A stretch of DNA of 64,000 nucleotides from Rhodocytophaga aerolata (GCF_030503435.1 NZ_JAUKPO010000038.1:1-64000); one strand, 5' to 3'; positions 7,276 through 17,244 are shown, numbered from the stretch's first letter. The notes: generated by a model from the sequence alone, not told the origin. Program-made: numbers and translations.

Positions 7276-7644
7276 ATGCCAAGAATAAAATTAAATAAAC
7301 CAACTTTTGTACGTTGGAAAATTTATATTGACCGTGCCCGTATGTACATAGGCTACATCCAATTCTTCATGATTGGCATTGTCTTCTTTGAGTCATTCAA
7401 AGATAAAGCCATTGGCCAGCTAGTATACGAATACATCTATATCTCAATTCCTATACTGTTTATTCTCTTTATTCTCTTTTCCTTGGTTCTTGGCTATCTA
7501 GATTCCAGGTTAGGCTTTAAAGAGGAGGAACAACGTAATATTTCTAAGTCTAATCCTATTTTAATGGAAATTCTCAAATCTGTAAAAACCTTGGAAAAAG
7601 AAGTAAAAGAATTAAAAGAGAAGAAAGAAGAAAAAATTGAATAA
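7276..7644 (+). CDS. Small two-TM membrane protein with C-terminal coiled coil
   Basis: A 122-residue protein that I do not recognise. Two hydrophobic helices (about residues 24-42, YIGYIQFFMIGIVFFES, and 53-76, YISIPILFILFILFSLV) are followed by a charged tail. The last ~40 residues form a Lys/Glu-rich heptad region (SVKTLEKEVKELKEKKEEK), very likely a coiled coil. It follows the nucleoside hydrolase by about 50 bases but lacks the overlaps seen in that operon, so membership is uncertain. The lysine/AT-rich composition is typical of small accessory membrane proteins. Confidence 0.6.
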   Translation: MPRIKLNKPTFVRWKIYIDRARMYIGYIQFFMIGIVFFESFKDKAIGQLVYEYIYISIPILFILFILFSLVLGYLDSRLGFKEEEQRNISKSNPILMEILKSVKTLEKEVKELKEKKEEKIE

Positions 7645-7773
7645 ACACGCTAGAACAACACCTAATCCGGCTACCAGGCTGCTAAAGCGCATCTTAATGT
7701 ATGAATACTCAGCATCAATTGGTAGTAGGCTTATACAAGTCAGACATTAGGTGGATAAAAGGTAATACCTTGC

Positions 7774-9663
7774 TTACCGGAGCAAGGATACTGTACCTTT
7801 AAATACCCGGTTTCCATAATTGATCAGGTAATAATAGGTGCCAGTCGGGTAGCCTTGCCCGGTCCATTGAAATTCCCGCTCATGAGCAGAAAACACAGGC
7901 TGCCCCCAGCGGTTATATACGTTTATACCTTGAAAAATATTTTCACAATTATCGGGGGGCAAGTTGGGAATCTGAAAGGAGTCGTTGGCCCCGTCATTGT
8001 TGGGAGTAAACACATTGGGCGGAGAAAACCGGCTGAGTACACGTTCGAAACTCTCTGCCGACAACTGCACAGTTACCGTATCAAAACGGTTAAGCGAGCA
8101 GCTGTTGTCTTCGGTAATAAAATGGATAACATACCTGGAACTGCTCTCAAGCACTTCGCAGCTTGGAGTCCAGGAGAAAGGCTGCGTAATTTTGCCAGTG
8201 CCAGTGCTGTTTACGAACTGCATGCCTACTTCTTCCAGAGAAAATCCCTCACCTACTGCATAGAGTTTTAGCTGATCATTGTCGGGATCAAAGGCACTTA
8301 CGTCAAAAGTAAGAGTCTGTCCTGTCTGTACGGCAACTTCATTATTGGGTAAACTGGTCGATACTTCCGGAGAAATGGTAGGTAGTGGTGCAATATAGAC
8401 GCTTAGTAGCAGGGTGTCCCGCTTGGGAATCGGACAGCTATTGTCGCTGGCAATCACCTGAAGTAACAGAGGTTTGTCAGGTGTATGGGGTATACAGGCA
8501 TTAAAACATATCTGCGATCGAAGGGTATCGGTAATTCTATTCGTCCAGCCCTGTTTGTTGGATAATGAAACACTTTCTGCTGAGAAATTCAGGGGATTTA
8601 GCTGTAGACTGATGGTTGAATTTGGGTCAGGATCAGTAACGATTACATCCAGGCACGCTTTCCCTCCATAGGATAACTGAATGGTCTCCTCCTCCGCAAA
8701 AAAAATAGGTTCATTTGCTTTTTTAGCTTGGAGGGTGGGGGCTGTATTTACCGGACAATCAATGACCAGCAGCTGAAAGTCGCGCTGCACAGCTCCAATT
8801 TTTTTCCCATTCCGGTATTCCTCACACAGTACCGAAAAAACGTACAAGCCAAGGCGGTTAGCAATAAAAGAGATCTGGCCGGTAGTTGGATTTATCCGCA
8901 AAGGTTCGGGGCCAGCCGTTAGGGTGGCCAGGCTAAAGCCAGCTGCCCAGTTTACAGAAGCATACGGGGCCGCATAAAAGATATCCATGGCGCCTGGGTT
9001 AGGGCTTCCGCTAAAAGGCGATCCAAAACCATTACTATTTCCACGTTTGGGAGTAGTCAGCGAATACCTCAACTCATCTCCATCCGCATCAGTTGCACCA
9101 AAGTCGAAGAAAAACCGTTCATTTACGCAGGCATAATCGCCTTTTGGCCTGTCAAAGGTGGGAGAACTGTCGGCAAATCTGGTGCCGTTCAGGGAAACAG
9201 CTGGAAATTCCAGGTAAAAAACCATTCCATTGTTGCCCGGATCGGTAATGTTAACAATTGCCCAGTTCCGGCAACATCTTTCAAAGGAAAAATAATAGCC
9301 TTCCGCTTCGGTATAGATATTGGGATCTAACGTCACTTCATCAAAATAGCGGATTTGCCTGGTTTGCAAGCGGCCATTTTTACAAGCTGAATTTGTATAT
9401 TCTACAAGGGACGCTGAACGTCTGGGAAGCGCGAAGGTACCTACTTGCTTGTCTGTCCGTTTGCTGAAGGCTGCCACAAATATCTGCTCATCTTCTGCGT
9501 CACGTTCCCCGTTTATATCATCAAAATATAAGTTCAGGGATAAGGTAAACTGGTAGCTACGGCCGGTGTATAGCAAGTTCAATTCGCCGCCAACTATGTG
9601 AGTAGCCTGTACAAGCCAGGGAATCAGCATCAGCAAAGCCAATAAAAGCACCCTTTTCATCAT
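7774..9663 (-). CDS. T9SS-exported protein with gliding motility C-terminal domain
   Basis: A 629-residue secreted protein. It begins with a signal peptide (MMKRVLLLALLMLIPWLVQA, cleavage near THIVGG). The body is made of beta-sandwich/PKD- and cadherin-like segments with repeated D-P-D motifs such as VTDPDPNS and SAFDPDNDQL, plus paired cysteines. The end, NVFTPNNDGANDSF ... INVYNRWGQPVF ... YPTGTYYYLINY, is the CHU_C / type B type IX sorting domain. It should pass the outer membrane through the type IX secretion system and sit on the cell surface or be released. It stands alone on the minus strand. Binding target unknown. Confidence 0.9.
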   Translation of the reverse strand: MMKRVLLLALLMLIPWLVQATHIVGGELNLLYTGRSYQFTLSLNLYFDDINGERDAEDEQIFVAAFSKRTDKQVGTFALPRRSASLVEYTNSACKNGRLQTRQIRYFDEVTLDPNIYTEAEGYYFSFERCCRNWAIVNITDPGNNGMVFYLEFPAVSLNGTRFADSSPTFDRPKGDYACVNERFFFDFGATDADGDELRYSLTTPKRGNSNGFGSPFSGSPNPGAMDIFYAAPYASVNWAAGFSLATLTAGPEPLRINPTTGQISFIANRLGLYVFSVLCEEYRNGKKIGAVQRDFQLLVIDCPVNTAPTLQAKKANEPIFFAEEETIQLSYGGKACLDVIVTDPDPNSTISLQLNPLNFSAESVSLSNKQGWTNRITDTLRSQICFNACIPHTPDKPLLLQVIASDNSCPIPKRDTLLLSVYIAPLPTISPEVSTSLPNNEVAVQTGQTLTFDVSAFDPDNDQLKLYAVGEGFSLEEVGMQFVNSTGTGKITQPFSWTPSCEVLESSSRYVIHFITEDNSCSLNRFDTVTVQLSAESFERVLSRFSPPNVFTPNNDGANDSFQIPNLPPDNCENIFQGINVYNRWGQPVFSAHEREFQWTGQGYPTGTYYYLINYGNRVFKGTVSLLR

Positions 9664-10760
9664 AAACGGCAGATAAATGAAACCTAACAGGCTTTTCTAC
9701 ATGGGCTGTATAGAGTAGAAAATCAGCATCCGGTAAGCTAAGGAAGCGGACAATATAAAAGCCCCGATGTTCCCGTACTTAAGCACTGATACAGCTATGT
9801 AAGTTAATATAAGATCGTCAAAAAGAAAAGGAACTGGCAGGCATACTACCAAAATCTGATAAGAATACTTTTGGCTTGTACCGGCAAAACCACAGCTCAT
9901 CCATTCTGTACCCTACCCAATGCCATTTGTGCTCCTGCCTGTATAGTGGATAAGTAGGCCGTTGTGCCTGGTTATGGGTTACAGATTGGAACAGAAAGCT
10001 GGGAGATAAACAGTAAAGTGAAGGTTACATACCTATGAATATTAGTTTCAAAGGCAGCCTGAGATGATGCAAATGTTGCCAGCTAGCTGAGAAGGCTTAC
10101 AAGGTGTCTACTGTAGGCGAGCTAACTAGCCTGCCATCGTAAAAGAGGCACAAAGGTTCTACTGATCCTTCTGTCGTTTACTGCCTATATACATGTTTTA
10201 CTGTTATGTTTGACGGGAATAATGATTTATTATTTGATTGTTGCAAAAGACTGGCAATGTATTCCTGAAATTGATACTAAAAATATACTATTTGTGTAAA
10301 AAATCTTTGTTTTGTCACGTTACTCCTTATAAATTAAATATTAGCAAATACACCTAACCAGCTATGAACATGAAAAAATCTCTTACTCTGCAAATTCGTG
10401 CTGCCACCCCGCAATAGCAAAACCTTCTGTAGTTCAGCAGTCTATGGCCTAAGAATATTCATTGCACAAACAAATTTCTGATAGCTGCTTGCCCGGTTTT
10501 TTATCCGGAAAATAGTACTAGCCTCTTGTATGGCCAGGAACTTAGGTTGCTTTAGCCTCTGATACACAACTTGTTTACGAAATATTCTCTCAAAAGAAGA
10601 TTCTCTCAAGAAAAAACAATCGGTACTTGTACTTCACTGGCTGTATGTATGGGTGAATTAACAAGATTATTACCTGTATCCATAGCCAAGCAACCAATTG
10701 CCAGGCAACTAATTACCAACATAAACCACCTTTTACCACCTATACTTATTCTTTCTGTCT
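9664..10760 (+). other. 1.1-kb intergenic stretch, no convincing gene
   Basis: Frames in this stretch are broken by stops. A short start-like sequence at 10364 encodes MNMKKSLTLQIRAATPQ and then stops at TAG, with an AT-rich upstream region. It could be the ruined start of an exported protein or chance. A hydrophobic minus-strand frame at 9697-9900 (67 residues) has no recognisable family. I would call no gene here. Confidence 0.4.
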
Positions 10761-11981
10761 ATGAAAAATGTACACAAACTATTTATTGGTACGGGCGTAC
10801 TTCTCGCCATCGCTATTGGCTGTAACAAAGATGATATTTTTAATGAATTAATTCCTGAGACAAACGAGCAACCGACTACTTCTCAGGTACAAGGCTACGT
10901 ATTTAAACCGGCCCTGGCAGAGCCTACCGCCGAAAATGTTGCTCAGCTGAAAGTACCTGCCGGCTTTGCTGTAAATAAATTTGCCGAAGGACTCGGTAAA
11001 CCCAGAATTCTGGCGGTTGGCAGCATGGGGCAAGTATATGTTACCGATAGAGAAGCCGGAACGGTTACCATGCTCATGGATACAAATGGAGATGGCATAG
11101 CTGAGAATAGCAGTATAGTAGCAAACATTAAACAAGTGCATGGCATTACGTTGTATAACAACATGGCCTATATGGTAGCTGTCAGGGAAGTATACCGGGC
11201 GGCAATGAATCCGGATGGAACGCTGGGCCAACCACAACTGCTGATCAACGATTTACCGGATGCGGGGCAGCACCCCAACCGCACGATTGCTTTCGGGCCA
11301 GATGGATTCATGTATATTACGGTTGGCAGCACGTGTAATTCGTGTCCAGAACCTAATCCGGAAAATGCCACCATTCTGCGGGCGAATGCCGATGGCACTA
11401 ACCGGAAAATATTTGCCAAAGGCTTACGGAACACCATTGGCTTTGGATGGCACCCCCAAACCAGTGAACTCTGGGGCATGGATCACGGAATTGACTGGCT
11501 GGGAGACAATGAGCAAAAAGAAGAATTAAATAAAATTACCCAGAATGCCGATTATGGATGGCCTTATATTTTTGGAGAGGGCAAATACAACCCATCCGAC
11601 AGGCCAAAAGGCGACACTACCTATGCCCAGTATCTGGCTAAAACCACCCTTCCCAGCCTGACGTATCAGGCGCATAGTGCTCCTATGGGTATGGTATTTT
11701 ATACTGGCAGCCAGTTTCCGGCAGACTATCAGAATAATGCCTTTGTGGCTATGCGCGGTTCATGGAACCGCAGTGCGCCGGTAGGCTACAACGTGGTGCG
11801 CGTCCGCTTTGAAAACGGGCAACCTGCTGCTTTTGAAGATTTTCTCTCTGGCTTTTTAGTCAATAATAACAAAGCTCATTTTGCCAGATTGGTAGGCTTA
11901 GCTGTACATACAGATGGCTCTTTATTAGTTTCTGATGATACGAATGGCGTTATTTACCGGGTGGCCTATACCACACCATAA
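10761..11981 (+). CDS. Sorbosone/glucose dehydrogenase-like beta-propeller lipoprotein
   Basis: A 406-residue lipoprotein: MKNVHKLFIGTGVLLAIAIGCNKDD has a clear lipobox (AIGC, Cys21). The mature protein is a six-bladed propeller of the PQQ-dependent sugar dehydrogenase / NHL type, with FGPDGFMYITVG, KGLRNTIGFGWHP, MDHGIDWLGDNEQ, YGWPYIFGEG and a final blade GSLLVSDDTNGVIYRV. A CNSC pair sits in the third blade. Relatives oxidise sugars in the periplasm, although many annotated members have no shown activity. It is probably attached to a membrane facing the periplasm or surface. It is followed by a strong terminator hairpin. Confidence 0.85.
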   Translation: MKNVHKLFIGTGVLLAIAIGCNKDDIFNELIPETNEQPTTSQVQGYVFKPALAEPTAENVAQLKVPAGFAVNKFAEGLGKPRILAVGSMGQVYVTDREAGTVTMLMDTNGDGIAENSSIVANIKQVHGITLYNNMAYMVAVREVYRAAMNPDGTLGQPQLLINDLPDAGQHPNRTIAFGPDGFMYITVGSTCNSCPEPNPENATILRANADGTNRKIFAKGLRNTIGFGWHPQTSELWGMDHGIDWLGDNEQKEELNKITQNADYGWPYIFGEGKYNPSDRPKGDTTYAQYLAKTTLPSLTYQAHSAPMGMVFYTGSQFPADYQNNAFVAMRGSWNRSAPVGYNVVRVRFENGQPAAFEDFLSGFLVNNNKAHFARLVGLAVHTDGSLLVSDDTNGVIYRVAYTTP

Positions 11982-12000
11982 AAGATGGTTTATTTACTGC

Positions 12001-12031
12001 CAAAAGCCCGGCTATACTAGCCGGGCTTTTG
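12001..12031 (+). terminator. Bidirectional intrinsic terminator
   Basis: CAAAAGCCCGGCTA / TAC / TAGCCGGGCTTTTG is a perfect 14-bp stem with a 3-base loop and A/T ends on both strands. It lies between two convergent genes, so it can end both transcripts. Confidence 0.88.
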
Positions 12032-12081
12032 GCATGCAGAAGGGGTAGCATTTGATGAACCTGCGTTAAGCCGGACTAGCT

Positions 12082-13581
12082 TTAGTTTACAAAAGTTTTA
12101 TACGATTGGTAATATTCCAGAATGTGCTGTACATAGGATACGGGTTCTTTTCCGCGGCAGTAGCCATATTTTACTACTCCGTCTTTGTAGTATTTAGGCA
12201 GCGACAAATCCAGTAACATTTTCTCTACATTTTCCTCCCATTTCTGGGCGTCCAGGTGGTTTTTTTCGGCAAGCCTTCTGGCATCCATTACGTGGCCCAT
12301 TCCTACGTTATAAGAGGCTAGTACAAATTTTATCAACTCATTTTCGTCATTAATTAATGGCCGCCAGCTCTTTTGCAGCCATTTCAGGTATTTAATGCCT
12401 GCCTCTATATTTTTCTCTGGTGTGGTAAGCTGATGCGGCTGAACGCCTAAACTTTTGGCAGTGGCCGGCATCAATTGCATAAGCCCGGTAGCACCCACCC
12501 ACGATTTAGCCGCCGGATTAAACCGTGATTCCTGAAAAATGACTGCGGCAATTAATTTCCAGTCCCAGTGAAGCTGCTTGGCATTCTTTTTAATTAATTC
12601 ATCATAAGGAGAAATATGGCCGGCTTTTGCTAATGGAAAATTTTCCCGGAGGGTTTGCTTCTTAGTTTCAGAAAGTTGGGTGTATTTGTTCACTATCAGG
12701 TTATAGTCCAGAGTTCTGCGCCGCTTGGTTAACCAAGTGTTCAATGTTTCCAGTAATCCTTCCGAGTGTTTGCAGGTAGCCCAGCAAACCGGCTGCTTTT
12801 CAGAAAGTGTAAAAGAATAATCAATTTTGTTATAAAATACCCCCATGGTTTTAGCCACGGTGCCATTGGTAACAGTATAATCTATTTTCCCTTTGGCCAC
12901 CATTTCTATCAGGTTTTCATCGGTTAAGGTGTCCGCCGCTTCCTGGATAGTAAACGAAATATTATTTGTTTCTGCATAGGTTTGCAGGGTAGACCGGAAC
13001 GAAGAGTTTTTGCGGATCAGCACAGTTTTACCTGCCAGATGGGAAGGTTGAGAAACTAACTGCTTCCCGCCTGCACGTTGTATCAGCCGGTGGCCGCTCT
13101 CTACTACTGGATGCGTAAAATCAACTTTTTGCAAGCGTTCTGGTGTTACGTTCAGGCTTCCGGTGGCTATATCTCCGGCACCTGATTCCAGGCTGTCGAG
13201 CAGGTGTGCGGTGTGTTTTACTACCTTTACCTCCAGTTCCAGGTTGTTTTCTTTGGCAAACAGGTTAAGCAATTCGTACTCCATACCCATTAAATCGCCT
13301 TTAAAAAAAGAATGACTATACAAACTGCCATCTACCAGCAACGTAAGTTTTTTGCTTGTCAGGGGCGATCTTTTCCGAGTTCTGTTGGAAGAAGCTGTTT
13401 TGCTTGTCCTGGTAGTTTTGATATTTCTAATTATTCCCGTATGCGGTACACCCTGCATGGTTGAAAAAAGAGAGCAAAACTGAAAAAACAGAATTACTAC
13501 CAACTGAACCGGGTTAGAAATGAGTTTAAACATGTTATTTAAGTAGTAAGATGGTTTGTTTATATATTCTACTATCGTCAT
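12082..13581 (-). CDS. mltF: MltF-like membrane-bound lytic transglycosylase
   Basis: A 499-residue protein with two parts. Residues ~70-310 form a solute-binding (SBP_bac_3) domain (LLVDGSLYSHSFFKGDLMGMEYELL ... shortened here to its first half, VDGSLYSHSFFKGDLMGMEY). Residues ~335-470 form a goose-lysozyme-like SLT domain with the catalytic Glu in FQESRFNP, then GATGLMQLMPATAKSLG and ASYNVGMGHV. This is the MltF architecture. MltF cuts peptidoglycan glycan strands to 1,6-anhydro ends. The N-terminus has a hydrophobic anchor (LVVILFFQFCSLF). It converges on the sugar dehydrogenase gene and shares its terminator. Confidence 0.9.
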   Translation of the reverse strand: MTIVEYINKPSYYLNNMFKLISNPVQLVVILFFQFCSLFSTMQGVPHTGIIRNIKTTRTSKTASSNRTRKRSPLTSKKLTLLVDGSLYSHSFFKGDLMGMEYELLNLFAKENNLELEVKVVKHTAHLLDSLESGAGDIATGSLNVTPERLQKVDFTHPVVESGHRLIQRAGGKQLVSQPSHLAGKTVLIRKNSSFRSTLQTYAETNNISFTIQEAADTLTDENLIEMVAKGKIDYTVTNGTVAKTMGVFYNKIDYSFTLSEKQPVCWATCKHSEGLLETLNTWLTKRRRTLDYNLIVNKYTQLSETKKQTLRENFPLAKAGHISPYDELIKKNAKQLHWDWKLIAAVIFQESRFNPAAKSWVGATGLMQLMPATAKSLGVQPHQLTTPEKNIEAGIKYLKWLQKSWRPLINDENELIKFVLASYNVGMGHVMDARRLAEKNHLDAQKWEENVEKMLLDLSLPKYYKDGVVKYGYCRGKEPVSYVQHILEYYQSYKTFVN

Positions 13582-13969
13582 GGATTACTTACCCGGCAAG
13601 CTTAGTGGGTGGCTACCTACAAAAAGATAGCCCAGAAGCGGAAAACTATCTCTGTTAAAAGGTATTGCCCATTCTGCGTAAATAGTAGCCGGCAGTAAAC
13701 CAATAGTATTAAGTCTCAGCTTGTTCTGTAAGTGTCAGATCTATTCTGCTGAGATACCGGTTTATGTACAAAAGCTTGATTAGTAAACTGCAAGGGAATA
13801 AACTTTTTCAAAATTCTTTGAAAAGACTCAGATTTTAAAAATTGGGCCACTTTGCCAAAGAAGAGGGCTTCAGGCAAGCATCAAAATGAATTATTGCAAT
13901 CTATCGCCTGGTTAATCTGCCAGATGGGGTACAGGTGTATGTATAGCAGAATTTTCTTACTTTCAGGTC
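13582..13969 (+). other. Divergent intergenic region, nothing recognised
   Basis: This 388-base gap separates the minus-strand mltF-like gene from the plus-strand amidohydrolase gene and must hold both promoters. I saw no clear TTTG / TAnnTTTG pair and no inverted repeat. Confidence 0.4.
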
Positions 13970-15250
13970 ATGAAATGGATCAGACTTATACCCCTGCTGC
14001 TTGTTAGTTTAGTTGCCTGCCAGAGCCGCCAGACTACCCAGCCCACTTATATAGCCTTTACCGGGGCAACCATTCTGGATGGTACTGGCGCTAGCCCCCT
14101 TACAGATGGAGTATTGCTGATCCGGCAAGGGAGGATAGTAGCCGTAGGTACCAGAGACCAGGTTACCATTCCTGAGAATACCCAGGTGCGCAATGTTTCC
14201 GGAAAAACAATTATTCCAGGCTTAATTAATGCACATGGACATGTGGGGGATGTAAAAGGTATTGAGCCTGGGCATTATTCTGCCGAAAATGTGCAGGATA
14301 ATCTGGCTATATATGCCCGCTATGGAATAACTACCGTTGTCAGCCTGGGAGGCGATAAAGAGGAATCAGTAGCTCTGCGTGCTGTTAGGGATACCACATC
14401 TCATGGAAGAGCCCGGTTATATATTGCCGGGGAGGTAATAAACGGCAATACGCCGCAGGAAGCAGTGGCTGTGGTAGATCAAAATCATACCATGGGCGTA
14501 GATTTTATGAAAATCCGGGTGGACGATAATGTAGGAACATCTCCCAAAATGCCGGAGGATGTGTACCGGGCCGTCATTGCCAGGTCGCATGAGCTGGGGT
14601 ACAAAATTGCCACGCATATGTATTACCTGGACGATGCCAAAAAATTACTTGAAGCAGGTACAGACTTACTCGCCCATAGTGTACGGGATTTGCCGGTCGA
14701 TGATGAATTTATCCGGCTAATCAAGGAGAGAAACATTGGCTATTGCCCAACCCTTACCCGAGAGCTTTCTACTTTTGTGTATGAAGATACGGCTGCATTT
14801 TTCACAGATCCTTTCTTTACTAAAGCGTATGATCTGGCAACCATCAGCCCGTTAAAAGATCCGGCATACCAGCAAAAAATACAAAACAACCCGGTTGCCC
14901 AGACCTATAAACGTCAGTTACCAGTGGCTATGCAAAATCTGAAAACATTGGCTGCACAAGGCGTACCGATTGTTTTTGGCACAGACAGTGGCATGCCTGC
15001 CAGGTTTATGGGCTACTTTGAACACTTGGAAATGCAAATGATGGCCGAAGCCGGACTTACCCCCCAGCAGATTATTGAGTCGGCAACTAAAAATGCTGCC
15101 GCCTATATGGGGTTGAAAGAAATAGGTACACTAACACCAGGCTACAGGGCAGATTTTCTGGTATTAGATGCCGATCCGCTGGCAGATATTGCCAATATCC
15201 GGAAAATAGCTGATATCTATATTGGGGGCACGGAAGTAGAGGCCAAATAA
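13970..15250 (+). CDS. Amidohydrolase family lipoprotein
   Basis: A 426-residue member of the amidohydrolase superfamily (imidazolonepropionase-like group). The N-terminus MKWIRLIPLLLVSLVACQS gives a lipobox at VAC. GKTIIPGLINAHGH carries the metal-binding HxH, THMYYLDD and AHSVRD supply later ligands, and VFGTDSG the final Asp. The C-terminal strand closes with GYRADFLVLDADPL, usual for this family. It is anchored to a membrane outside the cytoplasm and probably hydrolyses an amide, cyclic or dipeptide-like substrate. The metal ligands look complete. Substrate unknown. Confidence 0.88.
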   Translation: MKWIRLIPLLLVSLVACQSRQTTQPTYIAFTGATILDGTGASPLTDGVLLIRQGRIVAVGTRDQVTIPENTQVRNVSGKTIIPGLINAHGHVGDVKGIEPGHYSAENVQDNLAIYARYGITTVVSLGGDKEESVALRAVRDTTSHGRARLYIAGEVINGNTPQEAVAVVDQNHTMGVDFMKIRVDDNVGTSPKMPEDVYRAVIARSHELGYKIATHMYYLDDAKKLLEAGTDLLAHSVRDLPVDDEFIRLIKERNIGYCPTLTRELSTFVYEDTAAFFTDPFFTKAYDLATISPLKDPAYQQKIQNNPVAQTYKRQLPVAMQNLKTLAAQGVPIVFGTDSGMPARFMGYFEHLEMQMMAEAGLTPQQIIESATKNAAAYMGLKEIGTLTPGYRADFLVLDADPLADIANIRKIADIYIGGTEVEAK

Positions 15251-15374
15251 CATATATCTACTGTAGTAGTCCATATCTTTATTCCGAATCATTAGGACGC
15301 TGGGGTGGCAGAAAACCGGTGTTTTCGCTGCATTCAGCTGGTCGGCTATGATTTGCCAGGTAGAAATGCCGGTT

Positions 15375-15712
15375 TGTAAATTTTTCCAGGCACACCTTGA
15401 AAAGTATTTTGTATGACCGGTTGTCTAAAACTATGTCTCGGTACAGACAAGCCCTTGTCAGCATCAGTTGCCAGAAGAAGGGGGCATACAAAAATTACTG
15501 TAGAAGATAATGGCTTCGGGATGGATATAACACAGTAGGATGAACTATTTGCTAGTTTTAAACGCATGCATACTCTTGTATGGAGTACAGGTATCGGTTT
15601 GGTTTGTACATTGTAACAAAGATGATAGAAAATGCCAGGCGCAGCATGGAAGTAGAAAGCAGGGTAGGGCCCAGTTTAAGCTATATTTCAAAAGTTAATA
15701 AATCACCTTATA
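15375..15712 (+). pseudogene. Decayed histidine kinase ATPase domain
   Basis: Translated pieces in shifting frames reproduce a HATPase_c domain. Bases ~15375-15450 give FVNFSRHTLKSILYDRLS, matching the N-box (NLrSILyNLlsNAiKY). Bases 15493-15600 give ITVEDNGFGMDIT, a stop (TAG at 15535-15537), then DELFASFKRMHT and STGIGLV. After another stop and a frame change, 15620-15700 give KMIENARRSMEVESRVGPS. This order is that of a Bacteroidota sensor kinase C-terminus. Sensor and dimerisation parts are missing and at least two disruptions are visible, so it is a dead remnant. Confidence 0.8.
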
Positions 15713-15778
15713 AATCCTAGTATAGATTCCTGTAATCAACAGTAAACAGGGATACGTATCTAGCATGTTAACAAAAGC

Positions 15779-17074
15779 TTACAGCGTCATTCCTGTTTTC
15801 TGAATAGCTGGTCTGGCTATGAAAAGGAGAAAAAACAGCAGGGCAAGCATAAGCAACCCGCATAAAATACCGATGGTTGGTGCCGATAGCCACGACAATA
15901 TGTACCCGGAAACATACGACCCTACCACATCACTAAAATTTACCAGGGACATATAGGTCGTAAACTGGGCTGCTTCTATCCCTTTCTGGCTGATATTCAT
16001 TAAAATAGGCATGGCCGCTATGCTAAAACTAGGATCAAACATATACCAGACCAGTAAACCAGTAGATGAGACAGCCTGATTGTTCCACAAAGGGGCCATC
16101 AGGTTAAAAAGCAACAGAAAGCCACCAATCAGGCCAATAGTAATACATAAGAGTTTGCCTGCACCCATTCTGTCGGAAAGGATGCCGCCGGCCACCATCA
16201 CCAGCGTAGCCCCTACCACCACATACGAGCTGCTGAGAGTAGAAAGATATGTATCTGTCCAATGCAATTCCTGAATCAGATAGACATTTAAGGAGCGGAC
16301 AAATATACTCAGGCAGATGTAAACAAGGGCAATTACACCAAACGTACGTAAACTCAGCTTACTGAGCAGGGCAGTAAATAATTTCAAAAAGATGGATGTT
16401 AGGGTAGGCTGTTCATTCGTGGCTTGCTGATCATTCCGGACAAAACGGAAAGCCAGGAGTGCGTCTTGTTCATTTTCTTTGATAAAAAACGTCAGCAAAG
16501 TGAATGCAAGTAACATAAGCCCCTGCATGAGTACCGCTGCCTGAAAGCCCCAACTTCGTAAGCACAGGGCCATTACTGCTCCCCCCAACGAACTACCAAT
16601 AAGCATCCCTCCCCGCATACACGCATTCACCCTACCTCTTTCGGCTACTGGCGTTACACTTATTGCCATAGCATCCACACTGGCATCTTGAATGGAGGCA
16701 AACACAGAATGTAGAAAAAAGCAGGCAGATAAAAGATAGATTTCTTGTGCCGGGTTCACTACCAGCAGCAAAGCCAGGGATGCCAAACAGGCACAGAGTT
16801 GCGACACCACTACCCAGGGTTTGCGGCTGCCCATAGCTGTATGCTGAAAACGGTCGATGAAGGGACCCCAGATAAACTGAACAGTCCAAGGTAAACCCAC
16901 CAGGGCAACAAAGGTACCTACCTGCTGAGCTGATAGTTCTTCAGCCAGTAAGAAGTTAGCAAGGGCTGTTAGTGCAAATCCGGCTGGCAAGCCTTGCATA
17001 AAATACAGGTAAAAGAAAGTAACTAACCGCAAAGGGCGGCTTTTACTCAATACAAGCGGATAGGCAGCAGTCAA
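15779..17074 (-). CDS. MFS transporter, AmpG-like
   Basis: A 431-residue protein with about 12 hydrophobic helices. The first helix, TFFYLYFMQGLPAGFALTA, and PWTVQFIWGPFIDRF in the TM2-3 loop fit the AmpG / peptide-acetyl-CoA transporter-like branch of MFS. A second loop, GGILSDRMGAGK, gives the MFS motif A of the second half. AmpG imports anhydro-muropeptides in proteobacteria, but this group is broad in Bacteroidota. No ATG is available near the first helix: the frame opens with TTG at 17074 and a stop lies at 17105-17107. The substrate is inferred only. Confidence 0.8.
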   Translation of the reverse strand: MTAAYPLVLSKSRPLRLVTFFYLYFMQGLPAGFALTALANFLLAEELSAQQVGTFVALVGLPWTVQFIWGPFIDRFQHTAMGSRKPWVVVSQLCACLASLALLLVVNPAQEIYLLSACFFLHSVFASIQDASVDAMAISVTPVAERGRVNACMRGGMLIGSSLGGAVMALCLRSWGFQAAVLMQGLMLLAFTLLTFFIKENEQDALLAFRFVRNDQQATNEQPTLTSIFLKLFTALLSKLSLRTFGVIALVYICLSIFVRSLNVYLIQELHWTDTYLSTLSSSYVVVGATLVMVAGGILSDRMGAGKLLCITIGLIGGFLLLFNLMAPLWNNQAVSSTGLLVWYMFDPSFSIAAMPILMNISQKGIEAAQFTTYMSLVNFSDVVGSYVSGYILSWLSAPTIGILCGLLMLALLFFLLFIARPAIQKTGMTL

Positions 17075-17244
17075 TTCAGTGAAAATGATAAATCCGGTGG
17101 TTGTTTACAGCTATCTTTGTAACAAGCCTACGTGCCAATTGTTTTCAGAACTGACCGTGTGCCGGTTTTCCTGAATAACCGGATAAAAGCCTTTACTATG
17201 TTGGATGGGAAAGTTTCCCTGGAAGGGAAGGGAAAGAAAACAGT

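Noticed and set aside
7855-8271. 138-residue plus-strand frame inside the T9SS protein gene
   Set aside because: It is the antisense shadow of the clear CHU_C-domain gene on the minus strand.
9697-9900. Hydrophobic 67-residue minus-strand open frame
   Set aside because: No family features, poor start context, and it lies in a region full of stops; a chance frame is more likely.
10571-10825. 84-residue plus-strand frame overlapping the sugar dehydrogenase start
   Set aside because: It overlaps the signal peptide of the recognisable lipoprotein gene in another frame and has no domain-like composition.
12001-12031. Hairpin as a possible operator
   Set aside because: Placement between convergent genes with A/T flanks on both strands fits a terminator much better.
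17100-17125. Plus-strand TATCTTTG resembling a -7 element
   Set aside because: No plus-strand gene follows; the downstream region ends in a minus-strand gene terminator, so it is probably coincidental.
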